Shown here piece by piece: positions 35,751 through 47,645 of a DNA stretch of 64,000 nucleotides (positions are counted from its first letter, which is position 1; each line of letters starts with the position of its first letter). The DNA comes from Cubamyces lactineus (lineage: Eukaryota > Basidiomycota > Agaricomycetes > Polyporales > Polyporaceae): contig JACDTU010000010.1 in NCBI GenBank assembly GCA_022376465.1, positions 434,001-498,000 on the forward strand, written 5' to 3'. Below the pieces are notes generated by a model. That model was not told the DNA's origin, did not search any database, and saw only the letters and a program-made list of their open reading frames with translations. A program made the position numbers and the translations under genes.

Positions 35751-37131
35751 GGTGTTGTTTCTCTTTCTGCGCTCTCACCTCACCTCACGCTACCGTTCAT
35801 TGCTATTGCTTTCCACGTAAGATAGGGCCTTTCCACTCCGCTCGGGTTTGCTGTTGTGCTTGTGCTTGTGCTGGTCGAACACGGACATGGAACGGAGAGA
35901 CACGGCTGTAGATTATATTGCTTTGGATTTATACGTACTGACTGCACATCTTACACTTGCATAACTTAACTTACTACAGACGACATACCACACACTCGTA
36001 CAATCATCGGACAATGCAACTTACCTTGAATCACTTGGGCTCTCTGCACCGACCTGCAATGGATCGAAACGCCGTTGACCGAGACATCCGGCGACAACGG
36101 GAAGATGGAAAAGGGGGGATCGATGACGATGGGCTGCGACACCAGGACTGCGGCGAAGACTGAGCGCGTCACGTCTGCAGCCCTCTGCAGCCCTGGACGC
36201 TGGAAGGGGGACAAGGCGGCCGAGGCCCGCCGCGCCGAGAGTCGCACCATTGGCAGACACAGCGTGGACGAGGTTCAAGGGAACTTCCCGTTCGGCAATT
36301 GAGGTGCCGCGAGCGCCGCGTGTGTGTGCGTGGCAGCGGCGAAAACTGGGCGGCCGCTGCGGCGGACACGTCCGACGACGCCGAGTGTGGTGGGCGGTCG
36401 CCGGCCCAGCGCGGAACAGAACGTTCGACGTCGACGACGACGATGCGTGACATACCTGTGACATTGTGTGACAGCCTGCGAATTGAATGCGCCTGGGCGG
36501 TGGGAGGAAGCGCGCGGAAAGTCGCGAAGGGCATGGAGAACGCTGAGCCGGGGGGCGGCGCACGATGCCGGCCGCGTCGTCGGCGAAGAGAAAGACAGCG
36601 CCGTGGACGGATTGGATGATGGACCACGCGGCGCTCCCACGTTGGCCAGAAGGGGAGAGGAGGCTGGGTGATTGTTGCTGATCGGAGCGTGCGCCGCCAC
36701 TGCCGCCCGGCGGACGTCGCCGGCGACGGTTCGGAGACGAGGCTGGACGGCGAGCAGGGGACGCCTAGGGGAGCGAGGAGGGCGGGGAGGACGTTGGGCA
36801 GGACGAGGAGGAGGATGCGAGGGAGAAGGGGGCGTGGGGAGAGGGGGGATTGAGGGGGAGACGGAGGAGGCAGCGAGGAGGAGAGGGCGAGGATGAGGAG
36901 AGGACAGTCTCTGACCGCGCTGTGTGGGCCGGCGCACGCGTGCGAACCGAGTCCGAGCTGGGCTGTCGGCTCTGGCGCTCGTCCTTCCCCTTCTCAACGC
37001 CCCCAGCTGCAGCCCCCCCGGCCCCTCCTCCATCTTCCTCCCTCTGTCCATCACCCTCCTCCCTCTCGCTGTCGTCCCTCCCTCCCCTCCCTCCGCCCCG
37101 CCTACCAGCGCCCCTGCGCACCCTCACCCGC
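35751..37131. other. Intergenic upstream of CHD1
   Basis: About 1.4 kb. From roughly 36780 to 36900 the plus strand is GA-rich and from about 36985 to 37130 it is C/T-rich. The CHD1 reading frame stays open back to 36850 through this low-complexity DNA, but the upstream residues look like translated leader. No separate gene was recognised. Confidence 0.5.
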
Positions 37132-40100
37132 ATGCTCAACGGCCACGACGACGACGACCCCATGGCCTCCGGCGCACTCTCCCCCGTAGCCCCGCTCAGC
37201 AACAGCGACGATTCAGACAACACAATGCAGGTCGACTCCGATATCGACGTCGGTCGCAACCCCGACGCCGACGCCGACGGCGAGTACGACGACGACGACG
37301 ATGCCCAGAGCGTCCCCCAGACCAGTGGCGCTTCGTCCTCTTACCACTCCAAGCGTGTCGTATGTCCCTTTCTCTCTTCTGGTGGCTATGATCGGCGCAT
37401 TGACTTGATAGGCGACATGGCAGGTCAAGGATGAGGACGACTCGGTACGCGCGTCTGTTTAGCCTCCTTCCCGTCCTGGCTAAAGTTATGCTCCCACAGG
37501 GTTACGAGGACGAAGCTGAGGATCCGGTAGACGATGAAGAGGAAGACGCGTCCTATGCAGATGAGGAGTATGGTGCACCCAAGAAGAAAGCACCAAAGAA
37601 GAAGAAAGCGCCGTCGAAACCGAGAGGTACGTCTCTTTCGCCTCGCGTCTTTGCTCGTAGCCCCATGTTCCGCCACCTTAGCCCCGCCCCGACCCTCCAT
37701 CCCCGACTCTGATTCCGATTCCGACTACGGCGCACGCTCGAAGAAAAAGAAGAGGACGCGATCGTCCAACGACGAGATTCGCGTATCGAGCCGTGGCGTC
37801 AAGATCCCTAATTACGTCGACGACGTACAAGATTTCGAGGATGAAGAGGATGCGGACGGGATCGTATACGCCGAAACCGCTGCTCCGCTCAAGGAGGAAG
37901 ATGAGATTGAGAACGTGCTGGGACACTGTAGAGATGAGGGGCATGAGGATGACCCAGAGGACGATTGGTACCACAATATTGTGCGTAGTTGCCGCATATA
38001 TCTCGCACCCAACCCTCTTACGCCGTCCGTACAGCGATTCCACATCAAATGGAAGAACTTTTCGCATTTGCACAATACAGATGAAGTGTACGAATTTTTG
38101 AAACGCTTCAAAGGCCTCAAGCGCGTCGACAACTACATCAAGGCGTACAAGGCAGACCAGGAGCGACTACATAACCCGAATCTCTCGCGGGAAGACTACG
38201 AGACCATCCTTCTCCGACGCGAACGCGACAAGGAGGAGCTCGAGCTGCACAAGACCGTAGAGCGCGTGATTGCGCAGCGGGAGAATGACCAGGGGCAGGT
38301 TGAGTACTTCTGCAAGTGGAATGGCCTCAACTATGACCACTGCACATGGGAGCTACAAGACGAGATCCGACCTATCGCGAAGGAACAGATCGACGCGTTC
38401 CGCAAGCGCGAGGCAGAAGCCAAGTTCCCGTTCAAGAGCGCAGTATATTCGCGGCACTCGCGTCCCCCATTCGAGAAGATCAAGGAAGACCCTCCGTATC
38501 TGACGGCCACGGGCGGGCAGCTGAAGGACTTCCAGCTGACTGGCTTGAACTGGCTCGCGTACCTCTGGAGCCAAGGAGACAATGGCATCCTCGCGGATGA
38601 GATGGGTCTCGGTAAGGTAAGTAATCGCATGCGAGTGTTGTGGCGGTGGCGATGCTCTCGCCCGATCAGTATGCTAACGTGTAGTTGGCAGACGGTCCAA
38701 TCAGTCTCCTTCCTTTCCTACCTCTTCCACGAACGGCGACAGTATGGCCCTTTCCTCGTTATCGTACCTCTGTCCACGATCACCGCATGGCAGTCGCAGT
38801 TCGCGACCTGGGCCCCGGACATGCATGTGGTCACGTACATTGGCGGTGCCGCGGCACGCTCGGTTGCACGGCAATACGAGTTTGGGCCGTCGACCAAGAA
38901 GCTCAAGATGAACGTTCTGTTAACCACGTACGAGATCACACTGCGCGACGTGAAGGAGCTTGGCGAGATCAAGTGGCAGGTGCTCATGGTCGATGAGGTG
39001 TGTACCAGGCCTTGTGACACCGCTTTGCACTGGATATGGATATTGACCTCGTTCATCTCCGCTAGGCACACCGGTTGAAGAACTCGGAAAGCCAGCTATA
39101 CGAGGCTCTGAGCGGCTTCTCGGCTGCATCCAAGGTTCTTATAACGGGAACCCCGCTCCAGAACAACGTCAAGGGTGCGCGGGATTGCTGAGTTGTATCG
39201 CAATGCACTGACCGATCGCTTTCGATAGAATTGCTCTCGTTGATGCATTTCCTCATGCCCGAGAAGTGTAAGCATAAATGCCGCATCCGCGCGTCCAGGA
39301 ATAGCCACTGACCGATTTTGCCACCTAGTCCAACTGACCAACGAGTTCGACTTGACCGACGCAGATCATGAAGTGAAGATCAAGGAGCTGCACAAGCAGC
39401 TCGAGTCCCTCATGCTGCGGCGACTCAAGCGCGATGTCCTGACCTCGCTGCCCACGAAGAGCGAGCGCATCCTCCGCGTTGAGATGTCGGCGATGCAAAC
39501 GCACTTCTACAAGAACATTCTCACGAAGGTGGGTCCGCCTCCCACGCCGTTTCTGGCGTGACGCGTTACAGAGAAGCTGGAAGCTCAATCCGTGTCATGA
39601 CAATAGAACTTTCAAGCGTTGGTTAAGAGCGCTAATGGCAACAACAACATCAGCCTGCTCAACATCGGTGAGTGTTCGACCCATGATCAGCGGCCACAAT
39701 TGTATCCTAATGGTGGCGCGTTGCGTAGCGATGGAGCTGAAGAAGGCTGCGAACCATCCCTACCTCTTCGATGGGGCGGAGGTGCGCACCGATAACCCTG
39801 AGGAGACCCTCAAGGGCCTCGTGATGAGCAGCGGGAAGATGGTCCTGCTCGACAAGCTGCTCGCTCGGCTCCGCCAGGACGGACACCGTGTACTCATTTT
39901 CAGCCAGATGGTACGGATGCTCGACATTCTCAGCGACTACATGACCATGCGCGGGTACCAGCATCAGCGGCTGGACGGTATGGTTTCCTCGGAGATGCGG
40001 AAGAAGTCAATCGCACATTTCAACGCACCTGGCTCGCCCGATTTTGCGTTTTTGTTGTCTACGCGGGCCGGCGGACTGGGGATCAACCTCGAGACCGCCG

Positions 40101-42792
40101 ACACGGTCATCATCTTCGACGTGAGTACCTATTTCCCTTTTCTCGCGCCTGTGTCTGTGTATGCGGTGCGGTGCGCTTCTCGCGCTCCCGTTACCTGTGT
40201 GCCGTCACTGCTGTCCGGATGGGTGTTCCTCGGGGCTCGCACCACCCGCACATATGGCTGTGTCCACCGCGTCGAAAACACGTTGCTGACGCCCCTCGCC
40301 CTCCTTGCCCTCCTGCAGAGCGACTGGAACCCGCAAAACGACCTGCAGGCGATGGCACGTGCGCATCGTATCGGCCAGAAATCGCATGTCAGCGTCTACC
40401 GGTTCGTGAGCAAGGACACCATGGAGGAGGACGTTCTGGAGCGCGCTAAGAAGAAAATGGTGCTCGAGTACGCGAGTAAGTGGCTCCCCTTGCATGCCTG
40501 GCCACCTGCCTGCCCTCCCTCGCGGCTGGCGCGAAGTCGGCTCCCCTTCGTTGCGTTTGTGCCCTTGACCACGATGTTGACGACCGCCGTTCCCTCGCAG
40601 TCATCAACCAGATGGACACGTCGCAGGCGCACCTCAGCTCTAAAGGCGGCTCGAAGGACCCCGCGAAGGCAGATGGGCTCAGCAAGGACGAGCTCCACGC
40701 GGTGCTCAAATATGGAGCGCAGAAAATGTGCGTGGCCTTTCTCCCCCTCCTTATCGGCCATCGTCGTGCCCGTGTCCTCGGCGGGCGTGGCGTGGCGTGG
40801 CGAGCCCTGCACCGCAGCGCATACTAACACGTCCTTCTTTGCCCCCTTTCTCCCCCACGGCAGCTTCGACAAGGATGACAGCCAGCAAAGCAAGAAGCTC
40901 GACGAGATGGACCTGGACGACATCCTCAACCGTGCGGAACACCACGAGACCGTCGCTGCGCAGAACGAGGGCGCGTCCCTCGGCGGCGAGGGCTTCCTCG
41001 AGCAGTTTGCGAACATCAGCGACGTCAAGAACGACATGAATTGGGAGGACATCATCCCCGTCGAGGAGCGCCAGCGCTTCGAGCGCGAGGAGGACCAGCG
41101 CAAGGCGGAGGAGCTTGCCGCGGCGGAGACCAAGGACCGCAAGCGGTCTCATGCGCCCGTCTCGTACGAGGGCATGGACGTTGAGCACAGCTCGTCAGCG
41201 CCCCCGGCGAAGAAGCCTCGACACCCACCACCTCAGCGGAAGACCCCCAGCCAGAAGGCGATGGAACTCAAGGAGCGGGACGTCCGGGTGCTCGTCCGGA
41301 GCCTGCAGAAGTGGGGCGATATCCGGCAGCGATACGATATCATCGTGAGTGTCCATCTTTGGAAAGCTTAGTCGTCGTGGCGCTGGGTTAACGGTGGCTA
41401 CCCCTCGGGGCGTGCGCAGGTGAACGAGGCGAAGCTCACGGAGAAGAACCGGGGCATGATCCAGGACACCGCGGACGACATCATCGACTTGTGTCAGCGC
41501 GCGGTGGACGAGGCCAACGCCGAGAAGCGGGCTCGCATCGAGGCTGGCGAGACCCTCACGAACGCGCAGAAGAGCAAGGCCGTGCTCGTCACGTACCGCG
41601 GTGTGAATAACATCAACGCGGAGACGGTCCTCTCGCGGCACCACGACCTGCAGATCCTTTTCAAGTACCTCGACCCCATCCCCGAGGACAAGCTGTACGA
41701 ATGGACGATCCCGATCGACAACATCCGTCCGACGCTCAACTGGTCAGGGCGGTGGGGTCCCCAGGAGGACGCGATGCTGCTCGTCGGCGCGTATAAGTAC
41801 GGGTTCGGCAACTGGGAGGCGATGGCGAAGGACCCCCGGCTCGGGCTCGAGGGCAAGTTCTTCCTCGAGGAGGGCAAGAAGGGCGAGGACGCGTCGACGA
41901 AGCCGATCCCGAACGCGATCCACCTCGTCCGCCGCGGCGACTACCTGCTCGGCATCCTGCGCGAGCACGACGAGAAGATCCGCGCGATCGAGTCCACGCT
42001 GACGTCCCGCCGGGCGCACTCGTCCAAGGCGTCGCTCTCGCCGCCGCCGCCGGTCGCGTCGACGTCGTACGCGATCAGGAAGCGGGCGGAGAGCGAGGCC
42101 GTGGCGTCGGTCGAGGAGGGGAGCAGCAAGAAGCGGAAACGGAGGCCGACACCGACCTTCACCGACTCTTCCTCGTCGGATGAGTGGTATGTGTCTTCCG
42201 GCTATGGATGTGTAGCTGTAGGCTGACTATCCCTACTGCATAGCCCATCCATGGACGAGGCAGCGACGAAAGAAGAGCTTCGGCCGGTCAAGAAGCAGCT
42301 CGTGAGTACTCGTCTTTGTCTCTTCTGTGTTCGGTGCTGACGGTGGTGTCTAGAAAAACCTCAAGCTGTCTGGTGGCGACATGCCGAGGGAAGACAAGGT
42401 GGCTCTGCTCAAGGAGTCCCTTGCTGCCATTGGCAAGCGCATCGAGCTTGTGCTGCAACAAAAGGAGGCGGCGGGCGAGGACCGAGACCGATGGAAGCGA
42501 CATCTCTGGACGTGAGTACTCATGTCTATCGTCGACGCTATCGCCGTTGCATGTTGCTGACCCGGTGTATTGCAGATTCGTGACGCTGTTCTGGCCCAAG
42601 AAGGTCAAGGCGGCAAAGCTAGAGGAGATCCATACGAAGATGGTCAACAAGGAGCCCCGAGCGTCGTCGAGCGACGCGACGTCCGCCGCGAAGAAGCCAC
42701 GGCTCAGTACCGGTGCGACGAGTCGAAGTGGTGCCTCTTCCCTCCCCTCAGCATCCGCCAGCTCGACACACACCAACGGCAAGTATCGGTGA
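37132..42792 (+). CDS. CHD1: CHD1 chromatin-remodelling ATPase
   Basis: Eighteen exons give about 1442 residues: 37132-37359, 37424-37444, 37500-37626, 37682-37980, 38035-38616, 38692-38997, 39066-39174, 39229-39267, 39329-39528, 39607-39667, 39729-40120, 40319-40475, 40601-40727, 40864-41344, 41420-42186, 42244-42301, 42354-42511, 42576-42792. An acidic Ser-rich N-terminus is followed by chromodomain 1 (about 175-245, [17 protein letters not shown]), chromodomain 2 (about 298-350, [18 protein letters not shown]), SNF2 ATPase with DEMGLGKT (about 412-420) and VDEAHRLKN, helicase C with [11 protein letters not shown] and MARAHRIGQ, then the SANT/SLIDE-like DNA-binding region ([19 protein letters not shown]) and the C-terminal CHD helical domain (DUF4208; [16 protein letters not shown]). 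CHD1 spaces nucleosomes over transcribed genes. The 21-nt exon 2 encodes VKDEDDS. Confidence 0.96.
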
Positions 42793-43493
42793 CATTGTCC
42801 AGTCCGTTTGCTCCCGTCGTCCCCTTCTCCCTGCCCAGTCTGCGGCTGGCTGCTACGCTACGCTCCTAACGACCTGCCCCCCTGCTGTATTGTTGGCCAA
42901 CCTCTCCCCTCGTGTACACTTGCCATGACATTACCCTCCACTACACGCTGGACGCTTCACATCGCGCACCCCATACCGTCCTAGTACCTACCGTCTTGTT
43001 AATCCGTCAGTGCCCGCGCGCATACCGTTACGCTACATGCTCGACTCTTTCTTCACTCTCACTCTCGCTTGCCGCTCTCCCCACATCTCAATGTTTCCTC
43101 ATCTGCGCTCTGCACGCTGTTTCTCTCCTCAACGGTCCACTTGTTTTCGTAGTACCTGCAGAGCGCAATCATCCGAATCACCCTGTGTATCATCGTGTGC
43201 CATATTAATACAACAATATATCCGATCGACTATCTACACCGTCCGCCTTCCAGCAGCGAGCACGGCTACTCCGGTTATTGCCTGGGGAATGAGCCTGACG
43301 TCGCGAGGTTCGCGCTTGGAGGTGATGGTTGAGGGCTTTGATGTTCCACATATACACGAGACGAGCTGCGAGCAGGAACTTGAACCAGGAGACCCCCACG
43401 CACGCAAGTCACTCCAGGAAACCACAACACGTTCTATGCGTACGAATCCACGGCGCCCACCGATGGCGAACTCGACCGTCCGGGGCCGCCGTC
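42793..43493. other. Convergent intergenic region, no gene seen
   Basis: About 0.7 kb between the stop codons of CHD1 and the convergent membrane-protein gene. It is pyrimidine-rich on the plus strand and has no recognisable coding signal. Confidence 0.55.
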
Positions 43494-44753
43494 CTATTTT
43501 ACACCTATTTGCAGACTGGTAGCAGTTCAGCACCCGCCCACGCGCCGCAATCGGACCCGGGACAGAGTACAGACTGAGCGACACTCACTCTCGGCCCTGG
43601 ACGAAGATGGCCGGTTTGAGCGTCGCGGTGCCGCCGCTGCGTTTGCGCGTGCGGGGGTTCGCGCCGATGGAGACGCTGACGAGCGGCGGGTCGTTTGCGC
43701 GCGAGGAGGGCGGGATGCCGCTGCCGCCGTTGGGCATGGAGAGGCTGGACTTGCGCGGGCGAGAGTGCGAGCGGCGCCTCGACGCGCTCCCGGTGGGCCC
43801 TGCAGCCCGTGCATTGGGCGCAGCCGCCGCGCGTGCAGCTGTCCGTCCGTCGTCCGTCAGCCCGCGCATCCCTACTGCCGCGCACTCGAACGAGCGCGGA
43901 CTGCGATGCAGGGAGAGAGACACGCACCTTCGACGACCTTCGCGTCTGCCTCGCGGTGGAAGCTCTCCATGAGCGCGGTGTACCGCTTCACCTGCCACGC
44001 CAGCTGGCTCGCGCGGGCCATGTTCCCCTGGCTCAGCGCCCACTTGCGCTCCTCCTTGAACCGGCGCCGCTCCGAGTCCGCGAGGCTTGCGCGCGCACGG
44101 AGCACCGCTACCTCGCGCTCCTGCGGCGAGAGCTTGCCCTCGGGGTCCAGCGAGGACGGTACGGAGTCGAGCGAGATCGACGGCGCGGTGCTGCAGTAGG
44201 TGAGGGTGGGGGTGATGGGCCGGATGTCTGTCGGACGCCCGTGGCGTTCGTGCTCTCGCTCTCTTTCACGTTCGCGGTGGCGGTCGTGTTCGTCGCGCTC
44301 TCGATGGCGGTGTGAGCGTGTGCGGTCGCGGCCGAAGGAGACGAGGCGGATGCGTTTAGAGGGCTCGAGCGACTCTCGCGTGTACACAGGGCTTGCTGGT
44401 ACAGGAATGCGCTCTGGGGAAGCTGCGGTAGAGAGGATGGCAGGATCGATGAATTGTGAGAGAAGATCGGTTACGAGCACCCCAAGTGCGACGCCGAGGA
44501 CAGTGCACGCTGTCTGGACGACGTCCGAGTCGCGAGAAAAGTCGATGACGAGCTTGACGGCGACACCGCACGCTACGACGATGACCGCCTGGGGTAACTG
44601 CGTGAGGGTATTCTGGATGAGGACTCCCTGGAAGAGGCCGTTGAGGAGATAGTCGGGGGTGGAGGGGGTGTGGGTTGGGTCAGGGAGGAGGGTATTAATG
44701 AAGACGCGCGCGCCGAGGGCGAAAAGGAGCGGGAGACCAGTCGTGAGTTGCAT
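43494..44753 (-). CDS. Multi-pass membrane protein with DUF1771-like helical segment, function unknown
   Basis: Three minus-strand exons (43928-44753, 43589-43799, 43494-43515) give about 352 residues; the last exon is only 22 nt (DLQIGVK then stop). Hydrophobic segments near residues 5-25, 55-72 and 82-97 suggest two or three membrane spans. A highly charged Arg/Glu/His run follows (about 145-180; HREREREREHERHGR). The segment VLRARASLADSERRRFKEER through MESFHREADAKVVE (about 218-275) has the heptad and charge pattern of DUF1771, which normally precedes an Smr nuclease domain. No Smr domain follows here. The C-terminus contains SIGANPRTRKRSGGTATLKP. Splice phases all close. The family is not recognised, and the DUF1771 resemblance is by eye. 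Confidence 0.65.
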
Positions 44754-45031
44754 AAAGGTCGGGAATGGTCATACAGGCATGGAACGGGTATCCGTTGCTG
44801 GCGACTGACTCGCGACAGCGAGCACGACGACGAGCACGACGACGAGCGAGAGAAACAAGTTGAGCGGGAGAGCGCCTGAACCGCGGGTGCGCGCTGTGAA
44901 CTCCAACTCTACGCGAGGCCAGCACGTGGGCTTGGCGCTCCCGATCTCGTCCTCCCGCAGAAACATGTCGAAATTACAGAAACAAGCGTAGTAGCGTACA
45001 GCAGCAGACATAGTAATACAATCGTCCATCA

Positions 45032-46983
45032 TCAGAGCTCCGTGTCGACGTAGTTGGCCATCGGGTCCTCCGTTAATCGTCGGTTCATCCGGTATGCCTC
45101 TGCAAAAGCCTGGATCAGGAGAAGCGTCCATGGAACTGTGAACAAATGAACTTACCGAGCTCTTCCTCGGTCACCTCGTAGCTGCTCTTCTGCTTTTTGC
45201 CAAAACGATCGCCGTCATCATCACCTGCCCGTGCTTTCCGCTTCCGTTCCTCGCTGATCGCCTGGGCCAACTTGTCCTTGTCAAGAGCGAGGTCGCCTTC
45301 ACCCAACCGCTTCTTCGAGAAGAGTTCTTCTGCCTTCTTCTTGCGCTCCTCTGCGCTCTCTGGCTCAGGTACTGGAGGTGGTGGCATGGATGACGATGAG
45401 GATGACTGGAGGAGGTGCTTCGCGCTGGATTCCTCCGCTGCCTTGATACCAGCCTCGCCGGTACAATAAGACATGTGCACGGCGGAATGACAGCATGCGT
45501 AGCCCCACTGGCCCGTTGCCATATCGTACCACGAGCCCCAGACGGCCGTATGGTTATTGATATACACTGCCAATAGTTTAATACCGTGTCTTATAAAGGA
45601 GCACTGAGATGAGACTCACCATCCTCGGCATACTTTGACTTGACCTTGGCCCGCTCCTTGCCCTTGATGACCTGACCCGTCCTCGAGTACTCGACGTACT
45701 CCTCCGTCTGTCCCTGCAGAAGCTCCTTCGGGGCCTTCTGGAGGTACTCCTCGCCTCCGTACTTGGAGAGGATGCTGACTTTCGTCGTGTCCTTGAGTTC
45801 CTCCTTCTTCTTGATGTACTCTTTGTGCAGGAGCTGCCCCTGGGTGGGGAGGGCGTTGATGTGGACGTCGTTGCCCCTCTGGGCAGCATTCCATGCAAAG
45901 AGCTGTAGCTTCTGCACCTCGGGGGCTTCTCCAGAGTAGCGGAGGAAGTTGTCGCCCGCAAACCGAGCCTGACATAGGCATTGAACACGATGGTCGAGTG
46001 TACGAAAGAATCATGCACGTACCTCCTCTGGTGGAACGTTCTTCAACGGATTGTCACGCATGGAACGAGTCTTCGGGTCGTAGTATGCACTTGACGGATC
46101 CAAATTGATGAGGTACTTGGCGGTATCCTCACGAATACGCAGGTTCCGGACGGTGATACGAGTCTTCGTGTCCAGCTTCTGGCCGACCGCATCCGCCGCC
46201 TCCGCATACTTGTCCTGGTCCTCATCTTCGTCCTCGCTACTCCCAAAGTCGTCGTCCTTGCCCTCGCTCTTCTCCTTGCCCGCCTTCGCGACCTTGCGCA
46301 CCGCCGCGAGGTCCGTCGTCGTCCGCTTGTCGATCTCCTCCTCGCGCAGCTTCTGCCGCGCCGCTTCGACCGCCGCGTACTCCTCATACACCCGCTTGTG
46401 CTCCGCCGGGTCGTACCCGTTCCACCGGTCCCGCTTCGCGTCGTACCCCGAGGCGACGTCCTGGATGACTTCGTCTGGTGCGATGTCCTTATTCGTGAAC
46501 TTTGCGCCCTTCTTACGGGGCCGCTCGAGACAGTCCTGACGCTTGTGCGTCATAGCGCCGCAGTTCTCGCATGCGCCCTTGCGGTACTTCTTCGCCGCGG
46601 GACCCGCCTTTGCACCCCGATCGTACCAGTTGTCGAGCTTGTCGGCAGAGTGGTCATACTGGGGGATACGTTGGTGGCTTAGTGAGGGGGCGCCGGTGTC
46701 AAGATACCAGGGAGCCTGGGCAATGTACTCTGCATGTTGTCAGTGACAGGCGCATGGAATACCCAATGGGTATGATATGAACTCACGAGGAATGTGAGGG
46801 TTGATGGGTTTTCCCTCCTCATCGAGCGCGGCCGGAGCAGTACCAGCCTTCCGCGCCGCATCGAGGTCTTTCTGCCGCCTGAACTCCTCCCGAGAAAGCT
46901 TGCCAGTAGCTGCAGAGTATCATAAGTACCAATATATAGCCACAAGCAAAGTGAACCAGCGCCGTACCTGTAGCAGAAGCCAT
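45032..46983 (-). CDS. SLU7: Pre-mRNA splicing factor SLU7
   Basis: Six minus-strand exons (46968-46983, 46787-46909, 46023-46729, 45620-45968, 45156-45566, 45032-45099) encode about 557 residues. The first exon is only 16 nt. Landmarks are [18 protein letters not shown], the [19 protein letters not shown] block, the CCHC zinc knuckle [14 protein letters not shown] (about 99-112), [37 protein letters not shown], and the C-terminal [23 protein letters not shown]7 acts in the second catalytic step of splicing, helping choose and hold the 3' splice site, together with PRP18. Length is normal for fungi and no defect is seen. Confidence 0.96.
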
Positions 46984-47645
46984 GACGGAAACGAGAGACA
47001 ATGAGGCAGAGGTCAAGGAGTGGGACACAGCAGCCGTCCACTCAAGCTGATCTCCAGTCACATAGGCGCCCGTGGGTAAGCAGCGGAAAAACAAAAAAAA
47101 CCACATTTGACAGTGACGAGATTCGAACTCGCGCGGGAAACCCATCACGGTTTTGGATAGGACCTAAACGTGACGCCGTAACCACTTGGCTACACTGCCT
47201 TGTTTGTTGGAGGTTGTTTTGTATCCATGATCGTTTATGACCGCTATAGCTTAAGTACGGTCCTTGAGTCGACATTGTTAGTCTAGCTAGAATTACATGT
47301 AGATTGTTGCCTGGGACGCAAGAGATAGCGGGTGGTATTACGTAGACAAGACGGGGAGGAGAGGAGAGAAGGCAGAGCGAGGGGAAACTTGTGGGAGCGA
47401 AAGGGAAACCGGTACCAGGAGCATGGAAGGACACACTGAACGAACACACACAAGGGACACAAAACCGACATCATCACAACGAGCAAAGACCGGGGTGTTG
47501 ACTGCTTGAATCTGGGGGGATATATCGGATATAGGGACAAGAAAGAGAGATGGTACACCACAACGACGCAAGAAGCAACAGATACTTTGGCTACATCGTC
47601 CGAGATGGGGGTCGAGACTGGGAGGGGGGATATACTGCACGACGC
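46984..47645. other. Intergenic around the tRNA-Leu gene
   Basis: This stretch holds the SLU7 5' side, the tRNA-Leu gene at 47108-47199 and the MKK 3' side. A short frame at 47506-47787 is not supported. No other gene is seen. Confidence 0.55.
47108..47199 (-). tRNA. tRNA-Leu (anticodon UAG) with a 12-nt intron
   Basis: Reading the minus strand, the 5' acceptor GGCAGTG (47193-47199) pairs with CACTGTC (47109-47115) with one G-U, and the discriminator is A. The D-arm is GCC-AAGTGGTTAC-GGC. The anticodon stem TCACG/CGTGA encloses loop TTTAGG, then a 12-nt intron after position 37, then C38, giving anticodon UAG. A long variable arm (GGG-TTT-CCC) and T-arm GCGAG-TTCGAAT-CTCGT complete a class II tRNA. 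The intron position and neighbouring loop bases match yeast tRNA-Leu(UAG), which also carries an intron there. Confidence 0.95.

Noticed and set aside
36850..37131. N-terminal extension of CHD1 from an upstream ATG
   Set aside because: The extra residues are translated low-complexity leader with no conserved motif; the start at 37132 followed by the acidic N-terminus fits the family better, though it is not excluded.
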